Positions 7,956-17,700 of a stretch of DNA of 64,000 nt are shown one piece after another (position 1 is the stretch's first letter; each line of letters starts with the position of its first letter). This DNA comes from a candidate division KSB1 bacterium (GTDB lineage Bacteria > Zhuqueibacterota > Zhuqueibacteria > Zhuqueibacterales > Zhuqueibacteraceae), in assembly GCA_034506175.1 (NCBI GenBank), contig JAPDQB010000023.1:1-64000 (forward strand), given 5' to 3'. The position numbers and the translations under genes were made by a program. The notes beneath the pieces were generated by a model that saw only the letters and a list, made by a program, of their open reading frames with translations, searched no databases and was not told the DNA's origin.

Positions 7956-8768
7956 ACCCCGTCTTGCATCGAGGGGTCAAATGATTTATATTTGAGATGG
8001 AGCTTTCCAGTTCTGCGGCAACAACTCGGCGACGCGCCGGTGTGGATAATCGGCGATGCGGCTGAGCACGTCTTTGAGATAGGCAAAAGGCTCCACCTCG
8101 TGGCGTTTGGCCGTTGCCACCAAAGAATAAATCAACGCCGCGCGTCTGGCGCCCGCGTGCGAGCCGGCAAACAAATAATTCTTCCGCCCCAGCGCCACCG
8201 GCCGAATCGCATTCTCGATCAAATTATTGTCGATCTCGAAACGACCGTCGCTGATATAGCGCGCCAACTTCGACCACTGGCCGAGGATGTAGCCAATAGC
8301 TTTGCCCATGACACTCTTGGGCAAAACTTCTCGCACCTGTTGATCCAGCCAGGCTTTGATCGCAATCAGAATCGGGCGGGCGGAGGTCTGCCGAAGTCGA
8401 TAGCGCTCGTCGTGCAACAAGTTCGCTTCGCGCGCCTGGCGCTCGATTTGATAAAGCTGCTGCATCCGAAGCTTTTTCGCATCTCGGTGGCCTGGGCGTA
8501 GAGATAGAATTTAAAATGGGCGGTAATCGGGAACAGGTTCGCCGATCGCGACAAGGTGAGAAAGCAGTTGGGCATCCACGTGACCCGACAAGTGGAGGAT
8601 GACGCCATGGGGGAATTCGATGACGCAAGCGTGTGGTGGTTTGGCGGCGTTGGGCGCCTCTCGCAGGCGCAGCGGGAGGAAGCGGTTGTCGCCGGTCGAT
8701 GGCACCGCGGGAAAACAATTTTTGGTTTGGCCAATAAAAAACACCGCATGCTCCGGACGATGGAACAA
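7941..8768 (-). mobile_element. IS66-type element remnant 2 (TnpA/TnpB/TnpC fragments fused)
   Basis: Reading leftwards: about 8768-8511 gives the end of an IS66 accessory TnpA (VIEFPHGVILHLSGHVDAQL). About 8520-8470 gives the start of TnpB (FYLYAQATEMRKSF). At about 8475 this joins, out of frame, to the C-terminal third of TnpC (8465-7986), containing SDGRFEIDNNLIENAIRPVA and a tail nearly identical to remnant 1. Most of TnpB and two-thirds of TnpC are missing, so it is a deletion derivative. Its left boundary GTATCCCCTCG at 7941 cuts the DUF4177-like gene. Confidence 0.85.
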
Positions 8769-8777
8769 GCGGTGTTT
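8738..8777 (-). terminator. Probable terminator of the 8811-13400 gene
   Basis: On the minus strand, AAACACCGC (8777-8769) pairs with GCGGTGTTT (8747-8739) and is followed by a short T-run. It stands 34 bases after the stop codon of the leftward secreted-protein gene. The 21-base loop is large but contains a further small palindrome (TCCGGA). It overlaps the start of the IS66 TnpA fragment. Confidence 0.45.
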
Positions 8778-8810
8778 CGTTTTACGTTTTAAACGTTACG
8801 TTTCACAACC

Positions 8811-11800
8811 TCACCGCAGCAAAACCATTTTTTGCGCCAGCTTTTGCGCGCCGATTTCCAATTGATAGAAATAAACGCCGGAGGCCGCGGGCGCGCCCGC
8901 ATCATTTTGGCCGTTCCAAATCACGCGATGGCGTCCGGCCGGCTGCAAGCCCTCGGCTAAACGGCGAACGACCTGGCCGGTGAGATCATAAATCACCAGC
9001 CGCACCGCTGTCTCCTGCGGCAAGTCGTATTCAATTACACTCTGCGCATTGAAGGGGTTGGGATAATTGGGATAGAGCCGGTAAGCCGAAGGCGTTGCAG
9101 CCGGCGCTCCCGCTGCCAAGGCGCCAGCGCGCTTGCCCAGCGACGAGGGCGTGATCTCCAAAGCCACCAGCGCCCAGTCAACATCGCCGCTGAACGAGCC
9201 GTTAACCGACACGGTACCGGCGACAGTGACGCGCATATCCTGCACCGCCACGGCTGTGACGAGGTTATTGCCGCTTTGCTGCACTTCAGCTCGTTCGGTG
9301 TAGCCGGCGCCCGGGGTGTGTAACCGCCCTTTCAACGCGACAGCCGAGTAAACGATTGCCTCATCCACAGTGGTGGAAAGATTGAACGCATACGTGCTGT
9401 TATCGGCACCGCCGGTGCAAGCGCCGGCGGAATTTAACCCGTTGGTATTGCCGGCAATCACTTCGCCAATCGGATTGCCCACCTCGGCGCCGGCATATCT
9501 CGACACGCTGATGACGGCATTGACCGGCGCGCTGGCCAGCGTGGCTTTCACCGGTTCGTCACTGCTCGGCTCGCCCTGCGCCATCCACACTTCGACAGCC
9601 GTGGTGTTGCGGCCCGCGCATTTGGCTTTGACCAATGTCCAATTCAACCCCAAGCCGCTTACCGAGACGACATTCACTTTCGGCCGGGTTGAAACCGCCG
9701 CGAGGTAAAGGTGATCGCTGACGCCGGTCAAGCTCGCCGCAGTTTGCACGATGATAGAGTTTGAAGAGCTGCCGACCCGGGTTTCTTCGTGAACAATTGA
9801 ACCGGCAGGGATAAAAATCGCGGTGACGGTTTTGTTGCCGGTCATCGTCATGGTGGCAGGATTGCTCGAACTGCTTAGATCGCCGCTCCAACTGCTGAAT
9901 TGAAAACCCAAGGCCGGCGTTGCGGTCAAGGTGACGACTGTACCAGGATTATAAACCCCGCCGGCAGGATTGACGGTTACCGCGCCGGAGCCGGTTGTGT
10001 TCACCGTCAAGTTGAACGGGGTGACGATCATCGGCTTGATTTCCAGCGCCACCACCGCCCAATCAACGGTGTCGTTAAACGAGCCGTTGATGGCGACGGT
10101 GGAGGCCGAAGCGACAGTCCGGTCTTGCACTGCGAGGCCGGATTGATTCGTCGCGTGCGGTTGCTGGATTTCCGCCCGTTCGGTATAATCCGTGCCCGGC
10201 GTGTGAAAACGGCCTTTTATTGCCACGGCACCATAAACGACGGCACGATTTAACGAGGTGGTGAGATTAAACGAATATAAGCTGTTATCAACGCCGCCGG
10301 AACAAACGCCGGCGCTATTTTTTCCGTTGGAATTGCCGGCCAGCAGATCGCCAATCGGATTCGTCTCAGCCGCGCCGGAATAGCGCGATACCGCAATAAC
10401 TGCGGTGCTCGTTGTGCTGGCAAATGTGGCCGTGACCGTGCCATTGCCTGACGGCTCGCCTTGCGCCATCCACACCTCGATGGCCGTGGTGTTGCGTCCG
10501 GCACATTTCGACCTGACCAGGGTCCAGTTCAGCCCCAGCCCGGAAACGGAAGCCACGGCGGTTTTGGGCCGCATCGAAATCGCCGCCAAATAAAGATGCC
10601 CGGTCACGCCGGTGAGGCTCGTCGAGGTGGTGACGGTCAACGAGTTGGAAGAACCGCCGGTCTTCGTTTCTTCGTGAACAACTCCCGGCGAAGCCGGAGT
10701 GAAAGTTGCCGTCACGGTTTTATTGGTGTTCATGGTGATGGCAGCGGGATTCGTGACGCCACTCAAGTCGCCGCTCCAGCCGCTGAACTGGAACCCTGCC
10801 GCCGGCGTCGCCGTCAATGTCACCATGGTATTCGCATTGTAAATTCCGCCGGGCGGATTGAGCGCCACACTTCCCGACCCAACTTTATTCACCGTCAACG
10901 TGTACTGCGGCGGCGGTAATGCGTTGAATGTTGCGGTCACGGTCTTGTTAGCGTTCATGGTGATGGCGGCGGGGTTGGTTGAGCCGTTTAAATCGCCGCT
11001 CCAGCCGACAAACTCGTAGCCGGAGGCTGGCGTCGCCGTCAACGTGACTACCGTGCCGGCGTTATAGCTGCCGCCCGGCGGGCTGAGCGAAACCGTTCCG
11101 GAGCCGACCGTGTTCGTCGTTAAAGCAAGCTGCGGCTTCATTTCCAAAGCCACCACCGCCCAGTCTACACTGGCATTGAATGAGCCGTCTACCACAACTG
11201 TTCCCGGCGAGGGGAAGGTTTGATCTTCGATTGCAATTGAAGTCATGGTGTTGTTGACGGCGCCTTGATGAAATTCAACGCGCTCGGTGTAGCCCGCGCC
11301 CCGAATGTGCGTCTTGGATCGCATCGTGGCCGCACCGTAAACCATCGCGCCATTCATGGTTGTGACGAGATTTAAAGAATAGGCGTTTGAATCCACCCCG
11401 CCGGAGCACGCGCCATTGGGCCCATTGGTGTTGCCGGAGATCGTGTTGCCAATGGGCGAGACCCCGTCGACGCCGGAATAACGTGACACCGCAATCGCCG
11501 CATTGGTCGGCACGCCGGCCAGCGTTGCGGTTACCGTGTCATTCGCGCTCGGCGTGCCCAGCGCCTTCCAGACTTCCACACCGGTGTTGTTGCGCCCGGA
11601 GCATTGCGTCTTGACCAACGTCCAAGTCAATCCCAGCCCGGAGACCGACTGCACGCTCACTTTCGGCCGGGTCGAAATTGCTGCAAGATAAAGCTGCCCG
11701 CTGATCGCCGTCAAGCTCGTCGAGGTTTTTACAATCGGAGAGTCGGAAGAGCCGCCGGTTTGCGTTTCTTCGTGAGCAATTTGACCATTGGGACTAATGG

Positions 11801-13400
11801 AGGTAAAGATGGCCGTGACGGTTTTATTGGCGTTGAGAGTGAGCGCGACGGGATTTGTGGTGCCGCTCAAGTCGCCGCTCCAGCCGCTGAACTGATAGCC
11901 GGCGCTCGGCGTCGCGGTCAAAGTGACCACCGTGCCGTTGTCATAATTCCCGCCGGGCGGATTGAGCGCGACATTGCCATAACCGAACACACTCACGGTT
12001 AGAGAATAGCGCGTGATAAAATCAGTCTGGCTCAAGCCCATGCCGATGGCATTGATCGCCGCAATCTTGCCGGTGGTGGCGCCCGAAGGCACGACGGCGC
12101 GAATTTGCGTGGCATTATCAATGATGAAACTCGCGGCCGGTGTTCCATTAAACGTCACGCCGGTTACCTCGGCGAAATAGCTGCCGGTGATCGTGACCTC
12201 CGTCCCGGCTGATCCGCTCGCCGGGCTGAAGGCATTCACGATTGGCCTGCCGTCACCCGCCATGATGGTCACGTCGTCGCTGGTCTGAAGCTCGCCGTCA
12301 TTGGCCGTCAAACGCAAAACGTAAGTTCCGACAGCGCTGAAGCTCGCCGTGGTGGCGAGAGCATTGGCGTTGCCAAATGTCACGGTTCCCGGGCCGCTGA
12401 CTTTGCTCCAGGTGACGGTAAGATTTGCGGGCGGATTGGGGTCGCCGTCATCGCTGGCGCTGGCGCTGAGCGTTGCCGATTGTGGAAAGGTGATGATCTG
12501 ATCGAGGCCGGCGCTGACGCACGGCGGCATGTTGAAAACCTGGCTGCTGCCTGACCACGGCGTGCGCTCAAACGAAAACATGCTCAGCGTCGTATCCAAG
12601 CTGACGGTGACTTGCACGGGCAACACTGTCGAGCCGCCGTCGTCGACTTGCACCCGCAAAATATTCGGTTCCGGAAACGGTTGATCCTGAATCCACGTAT
12701 GGCCGTCGCCGTGCATGAACAAAACCGGCTTGGCAAAGGCGGCGGCGGACTGGCGAAATTGATTGAAGAACAGATCGCGCTTCCAGTTCGGCCCGGCTTG
12801 GGCAAAGATGACGGCAGCGCGCACCTGGCTGACTTTGGCTTGAAATTGCTGGCTCACCCAGTCGGCGTCGTGCTGCATGCGGGTGTTCCATTCGTTCCAA
12901 TCGTGCACGGAGCCGCCGACGAGATTGATGCCGATAAACAGCACGCCGCTGCGAATGAAAGCAAAATTCTCAGGGCGAACACTTTGCCGTTCAACAGCCG
13001 GCGCGCCGCAAAAATTGTTTTCAAACCCCATGAAATATTGCACCCAATAAGTCCAGGCTTGCGGCGGATTGGAACAGTCGTTGTATTCATTGTCGCCCGG
13101 CACGATGAAACAAGGCGCGGCCAGCCCTTTGAGGATATTTGCCACCAGACTGTAATCCGATTCCACGCAATTGGAGGTTGCCGAACCCCGAAAATCGCCG
13201 AGATGCGCCATAAATTCTGAGGGGCTGTATTTATTATGCTCGGCAATATGCTGCTGCAAAACCAAAACTTCGTTGCTGTCATACGGAATGTCGGCCATCA
13301 CGGAAAAGGTGATCGGCTGATTCTGCGCCGGTGCCAAAGGGCACAAAATCAGCAAGAAAATTACCGCCGCCGTCGTTGAGTACCATCGTGTCTTGTTCAT
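8811..13400 (-). CDS. Secreted metallophosphoesterase multidomain protein with C-terminal sorting domain
   Basis: 1529 residues from the ATG at 13400, chosen because the signal peptide (MNKTRWYSTTAAVIFLLIL...) starts there and an AGGAAGG lies upstream. Order: signal peptide; calcineurin-like phosphoesterase domain about 28-265 with HLGDF, VPGDNEYND and MHGDGHTW metal-site motifs; a PKD/Ig-like domain; an IPT/TIG domain; four InlB-type repeats (GWSGDLSG...TFT type); three copies of an unassigned ~200-residue domain that starts HEET and contains WTLV, VSRYSG and DWAVVALE; and a C-terminal 'NYPNPFNAQS' block with FlgD-like fold for type IX-style sorting. It is likely a cell-surface or extracellular phosphatase or nuclease with adhesive repeats. 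Paralogues lie at 14773 and 19977. Confidence 0.88.
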   Translation of the reverse strand: MNKTRWYSTTAAVIFLLILCPLAPAQNQPITFSVMADIPYDSNEVLVLQQHIAEHNKYSPSEFMAHLGDFRGSATSNCVESDYSLVANILKGLAAPCFIVPGDNEYNDCSNPPQAWTYWVQYFMGFENNFCGAPAVERQSVRPENFAFIRSGVLFIGINLVGGSVHDWNEWNTRMQHDADWVSQQFQAKVSQVRAAVIFAQAGPNWKRDLFFNQFRQSAAAFAKPVLFMHGDGHTWIQDQPFPEPNILRVQVDDGGSTVLPVQVTVSLDTTLSMFSFERTPWSGSSQVFNMPPCVSAGLDQIITFPQSATLSASASDDGDPNPPANLTVTWSKVSGPGTVTFGNANALATTASFSAVGTYVLRLTANDGELQTSDDVTIMAGDGRPIVNAFSPASGSAGTEVTITGSYFAEVTGVTFNGTPAASFIIDNATQIRAVVPSGATTGKIAAINAIGMGLSQTDFITRYSLTVSVFGYGNVALNPPGGNYDNGTVVTLTATPSAGYQFSGWSGDLSGTTNPVALTLNANKTVTAIFTSISPNGQIAHEETQTGGSSDSPIVKTSTSLTAISGQLYLAAISTRPKVSVQSVSGLGLTWTLVKTQCSGRNNTGVEVWKALGTPSANDTVTATLAGVPTNAAIAVSRYSGVDGVSPIGNTISGNTNGPNGACSGGVDSNAYSLNLVTTMNGAMVYGAATMRSKTHIRGAGYTERVEFHQGAVNNTMTSIAIEDQTFPSPGTVVVDGSFNASVDWAVVALEMKPQLALTTNTVGSGTVSLSPPGGSYNAGTVVTLTATPASGYEFVGWSGDLNGSTNPAAITMNANKTVTATFNALPPPQYTLTVNKVGSGSVALNPPGGIYNANTMVTLTATPAAGFQFSGWSGDLSGVTNPAAITMNTNKTVTATFTPASPGVVHEETKTGGSSNSLTVTTSTSLTGVTGHLYLAAISMRPKTAVASVSGLGLNWTLVRSKCAGRNTTAIEVWMAQGEPSGNGTVTATFASTTSTAVIAVSRYSGAAETNPIGDLLAGNSNGKNSAGVCSGGVDNSLYSFNLTTSLNRAVVYGAVAIKGRFHTPGTDYTERAEIQQPHATNQSGLAVQDRTVASASTVAINGSFNDTVDWAVVALEIKPMIVTPFNLTVNTTGSGAVTVNPAGGVYNPGTVVTLTATPALGFQFSSWSGDLSSSSNPATMTMTGNKTVTAIFIPAGSIVHEETRVGSSSNSIIVQTAASLTGVSDHLYLAAVSTRPKVNVVSVSGLGLNWTLVKAKCAGRNTTAVEVWMAQGEPSSDEPVKATLASAPVNAVISVSRYAGAEVGNPIGEVIAGNTNGLNSAGACTGGADNSTYAFNLSTTVDEAIVYSAVALKGRLHTPGAGYTERAEVQQSGNNLVTAVAVQDMRVTVAGTVSVNGSFSGDVDWALVALEITPSSLGKRAGALAAGAPAATPSAYRLYPNYPNPFNAQSVIEYDLPQETAVRLVIYDLTGQVVRRLAEGLQPAGRHRVIWNGQNDAGAPAASGVYFYQLEIGAQKLAQKMVLLR

Positions 13401-13549
13401 AAAAATATTTCGCCTTCCTAGTGCAAAATTATTTTCGGTCAAAAATTGGGCTACGCCCGCAGGCAGACGCCCAGGCGACCCCAGGCCTCAAGCCAAAATT
13501 TCGTGAGATGGTATTGGAACAACTAAAAGAATTTATCGCTCACGGTTAT

Positions 13550-13695
13550 TCTATTACAACTGAATTTTTTGCAGAAAAAGCAAAAACTTTTGGCTCACGG
13601 AAATGAACTCTCACAGAAATGAATTCATGAAAATTTTTTCCGTGAGAGTTCCATTCCGTGAGCACTCTTTTTGTTTGTGGCTTGTCCACGTTGGG
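13550..13695 (-). repeat. Dispersed hairpin element, copy 2 (inverted relative to copy 1)
   Basis: Read on the minus strand it matches copy 1 at 5208-5349 from CCCAACGTGGACAAGCCACA through the stem to TTGTAATAGA. The stem is 13593-13602 with 13654-13663 (10 bp) and 13605-13614 with 13642-13651 (10 bp), around a 27-base loop. The outer stem reads GCTCACGGAA/TTCCGTGAGC, where copy 1 has GCTCACAGAA/TTCTGTGAGC; this is a compensatory pair change. Confidence 0.8.
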
Positions 13696-13785
13696 TAAAT
13701 CAAAATTTATGTTGAGAAGAAACAATGCGTGCAACATAAATATTATACTCCTCCTCTTGCTTGCCCTTCAAGCGCTGTAAAAGCG

Positions 13786-13830
13786 AGTACGTGTACGAGT
13801 AAGAGTAAGAGTAGGAGTAGGAGTAGGAGC
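13786..13830. repeat. GAGTAG-type hexamer repeat
   Basis: A run of AGTAAG/AGTAGG units follows AAAAGCGAGTACGTG, just after the stop codon of the decayed gene at 13839. A related, shorter version (AAAAGCGAGTCGGAGTAGGA at about 14728-14755) stands in the same position after the next gene's stop at 14773. The two flank the decayed gene. Confidence 0.6.
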
Positions 13831-13838
13831 ATCAAGCC

Positions 13839-14684
13839 TCATTTCATCAACACGATCCGCCGGATGCGCTTTTCGCCGCCGGCTTGCAAAGCCACAAAAT
13901 AATTTCCGCTCGACAAACGTGAGGCGTTGAAGCTCACTTCGTGGCGGCCTGCTGGTTGATAACCGTTCACCAGGGTCGCCACCACTTGGCCGTTCAGGTT
14001 ATAAACTTTGAGCGTAACCTTCATATCCCGCGGCAGTGCGTAGATGATTGAGGTCGTGGGATTGAACGGATTTGGATAATTTTGCTCCAACACAACTTCT
14101 TGAGGAACAGGCGCTTCCGCCGCCTCGACCGTTCTTCTGGAGAGCGGGCCGGAGTAAAGCTCAAACTCGATGATCCGGTAGCTGCTGGAGTTGGCCTTGC
14201 TCATATAAAACCTTACATACCGCGCCATTGTCTGCGGAAAGACAAATTCCTGCACGCCGCTTTTGCCGGAGGGGTTGGTATAGACCGTGGTCCAATTCAC
14301 ATCATTATCTGAAACTTGCAATTCGTAAATTTTCGCATGATAGCCACCTTTCCAGCGGATGATGGCGCGGCCAAGCTTTTGCGAAGCTCCAAATCCACTC
14401 CCAGCCAGGCAGATGGATTGGTTCTGGTGACCTTCACTTCACACCGTCGTCGTCAAATCCCGCGCATAAGCGCTGTTAGCGGCGCCGCCTTTGCAATCCC
14501 CATCTTTGCCGCGGGTGTTGACGGAGGCTATAGTTCCAATTGGCAGGGCGGTCTCAACGCCGGAATATCTGGAGACCGTGATCACCGCGCTCACGGCGGT
14601 ATCAGCAAGAGCCGCAGTTACTCCCTCCGCCGGGCTGGCGCCCGAAGTTCCGAGCGCCATAGCCGCCCAAAATTTCTCCGCTAT
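13839..14684 (-). pseudogene. Decayed secreted protein: F5/8 type C domain plus sorting domain
   Basis: The open part (14321-13839) encodes the end of a discoidin-like F5/8 type C domain (YELQVSDNDVNWTTVY, FPQTMARYVRFYMS) and a full C-terminal sorting domain (NYPNPFNPTTS...). Just upstream, TNPSAWLGVDLELRK is in a different frame from GRAIIRWKGGYHAKIYE, showing a frameshift near 14380. Further upstream, 14660-14439 encodes a piece of the HEET-type domain (VSRYSGVETALPIG) that breaks off without the rest. No signal peptide or start remains. It is probably the product of recombination between secreted paralogues. Confidence 0.75.
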
Positions 14685-14772
14685 TGATTGGTATTTCTCT
14701 TACACTCTTACTCTCCTCTCAAACGCTTTAAAAGCGAGTCGGAGTAGGAGCAAGAGCGACGAGCATCCAGCC

Positions 14773-17700
14773 TCAATTCACCAGCATGACCCGCCGCGTC
14801 AATTTTTGCGCCCCGGCTTCCAAACGAATGATATAAACGCCCGAACCGGCGTCTCGATCGAGTTGATCCCGGCCGTTCCAATTTATGCTGTAACGGCCCG
14901 GTGCTTGAACGTTGTCAACCAGCGTGCGAATTTTCTGGCCATGGATGTTATAAACAAGCAGGCGCACCTTTGCCTCTTCCGGCAGGATATAGCTGATTCT
15001 GGTCTGCGCATTAAACGGATTCGGATAATTCGGCAAAAGCTGAGCGCCGGAAGAGCGCGGCCCACTCGCCATCGAATCGGGATCTTCGGAATGCCTGACC
15101 GTCGGCTCGGCGCCGGTTTTCGGCTTGATCTTTACGCTGATCACCGCCCAATCCGTGCTGCCGCTGAAAGCGCCGTTGAACAAAAAGTTTCCGGAGTTTG
15201 GCGCCACTTTATCCTGGATCGCCACCGACGCCACCTGATTTTCGGTCCCCTGTTTGATTTCAATACGCTCGCGATAGCCCGTGCCCGGGGTATGCGATCG
15301 TCCTCTCATGCCGGCGGCGCCGTACATCACGACGCCGCTGGTGACGACAGAATGATTGAAAGAGTAGAGGGCGTTGTCAGTTCCACCGCTACAGTTGCCG
15401 TTCACACCGTTGGTGTTGACCGATATGATGCCGCCAATCGGGTTGGCAGCGGCGCCGGAATAGCGCGACACGGCGATGACGGCATTGTACGGCGCCGAAG
15501 CGAGATTGGCGGTTACCGTGCCGTTGCCGGACGGCATGCCTTGCGCCATCCAGACCTCAACGCCAATCATATCGCGTCCGGAACATTGCGCCTTCAGCAA
15601 CGTCCACGTCAGGCCAAGCCCTGAAACTGAATTCACCTTCACTTTGGGCCGGGTTGAAATCGCCGCCAAATAAAGATGACCAGTGGCGCCGGTGAGGGCT
15701 CCCGCCGTCGTCACAACAGTGGAATTACTCGAACCGCCGCTCTGGGTTTCTTCGTGCACCACGCCAATCGCCGTAAACTTCGCTGTCACGTTTTTGTTGG
15801 CGTTCATCGTGATCGTCGCCGGATTCGTCACGCCGGTTAAATCGCCGCTCCATTCGACAAACTGATGGTCGGCGGCAGGCGCCGCGGTCAACGTCACCAC
15901 TTGACCAACTTCATAGGGGCCGCTGGGCGGGTTGAGGGCGACGGTGCCCGAGCCAACAGCAGTCACCGTCAAATTATAAACCGCCGTGAACGTCGCGGTG
16001 ATGGTCTTGTCACCGGTTAGCATTAGAGTCGCCGGATTGTTCGAGCCGGTCAAACCGCCGCTCCAGCCGGTGAATTTGAATCCGGAAGCCGGACTCGCTG
16101 TTAACGTGACCACTGTTCCGCCGGCATAAACGCCGCCCCGGGGGTTCAACGTCACCGCGCCCGAGCCAACCGTGTTGACCGTGATGGTGAAGGGGCCGGC
16201 TTTGACAAAATTAGCGATCACGTTTTTGTTGGCGTTCATCAACAGTGTGTCGGGATTCTTGAAGCCGGTCAAATCGCCGCTCCAGCCGTTGAACAAATAG
16301 CCGGCGCTGGGAATGGCGGTCAATTTCATCGCAATCGAAGCATCATTGGCGCCGCCAAGCGAGTGAATTTCGACGTTACCGTTGTTCTTGCTCACGGTCA
16401 ACGCATACCTCGAACCGTAAAGCCAATCCGTCCAGCCCGCATTTTTTCCCGCCTCGCAGGGAAATGGTGCCGGAAAATTGGTGTTATAAAAATAATTGAC
16501 GATGTGAATGAGCCACTCATCGTCGCCTTCCGCTGGATAATTGGCTTCATTATACAGCCATTTCACCGCGCGCAGCAAGGCCTGATTTTCCCAGTTCCAG
16601 ACGTTGTAACCGGCGCGATATAAAATGATCGCCTGCATCAAAGCGCCTTGCAGAGCGCCATAGACATAATTCTCTTTTGGCGGCGGCCAGGTAAACGGCC
16701 CGGCGCGGCGCTGATCATCCGGCAAGACGCCGTCAACCGAATGGCCCTGGATCGTGGCGCCGAGTGGATTGATGCCCACCGGCGCGTTGGGGTCGGCTTG
16801 CCAGGCCAGTTCGTTGGCGGAATAAGTAAAATCCCTGTAGGTATTGCGGTCGCCGAGCCAGCCTTTGAAAACGCGTGCGGTGCGCTCCAGCTCGGTGGCG
16901 TCGCCGAGATAACGCGCAATCGCCGCCCGGGTGGCGCCGCAATGCGTGCCCCAATTGTTCGGCCGCTGCTCGTTCGATGAGCGCAGCGTTTGTCCTTTGA
17001 TCGGAGTCGTGAGCAGGTTGCGAAGCCAGGCGCGAAAAGTCGCCTCCTCGGCTGGTGGCAGGCCGACCAAATCCGCGGCGAGCACATACGCTAAAAGCTC
17101 GCGGCCGAGCGCCAGCGTCTCGCCGCCCTCGGTTCCGATGGCCGCCATGCACGCCGAAATCACTGCCTGCCGATAAGATTGATCGCCGGTGCGCGCGAAA
17201 ACCAAGGCTTTGGCCAAAATCGCCACATTCACCGAATCTTCATTATCGGCTAAATTCGGCGCGCCGATTGGCTCGTTGGCGCCGGCCATGAGATTATCCC
17301 AAGCCATCCCGGAAGTTGGAAGCTTGCTGACTTCAGCCGCGCTGGTCCAAATTCCACTTGCAAAGCGCGGCGCCGGCAGATTCGAAAATGTTGCCGTTAA
17401 ATTCTTGTTGCCATCGACCACCATGGTTTCGACATTCATCCACCCCTTGAAATCGCCGCTGTAACCGCTGAACACATTTCCCGGCGCTGGCGTCGCGGTC
17501 AATGTCACCACCGTGCCGTTATAATAAACGCCGCCGGGCGGATCAAGCGTCACGCTGCCGGCGCCCACCGTGTTGATCGTCACGCTGTATTGGGCAATCG
17601 CACGGAAATCCGCCGTCACCTTTTTGTTGGCATCCATGACGACGGTCGTCACCGGATCGGTGCCGTCAATGTCGTCATCCCAGTCATTGAATCGCCAGCC

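Larger units (their letters stand above)
13401..13838. other. Intergenic region holding hairpin element copy 2 and a GAGTAG microsatellite
   Basis: No gene supported. It contains the second copy of the hairpin element (13550-13695) and a GAGTAA/GAGTAG hexamer run at about 13786-13830. A 61-codon plus-strand ORF (13421-13606) overlaps the hairpin element and has no ribosome site, so it is not called. Confidence 0.6.

Noticed and set aside
13421..13606. Plus-strand 61-codon ORF
   Set aside because: It overlaps the hairpin element, has no ribosome site, and the matching stretch near copy 1 is not open.
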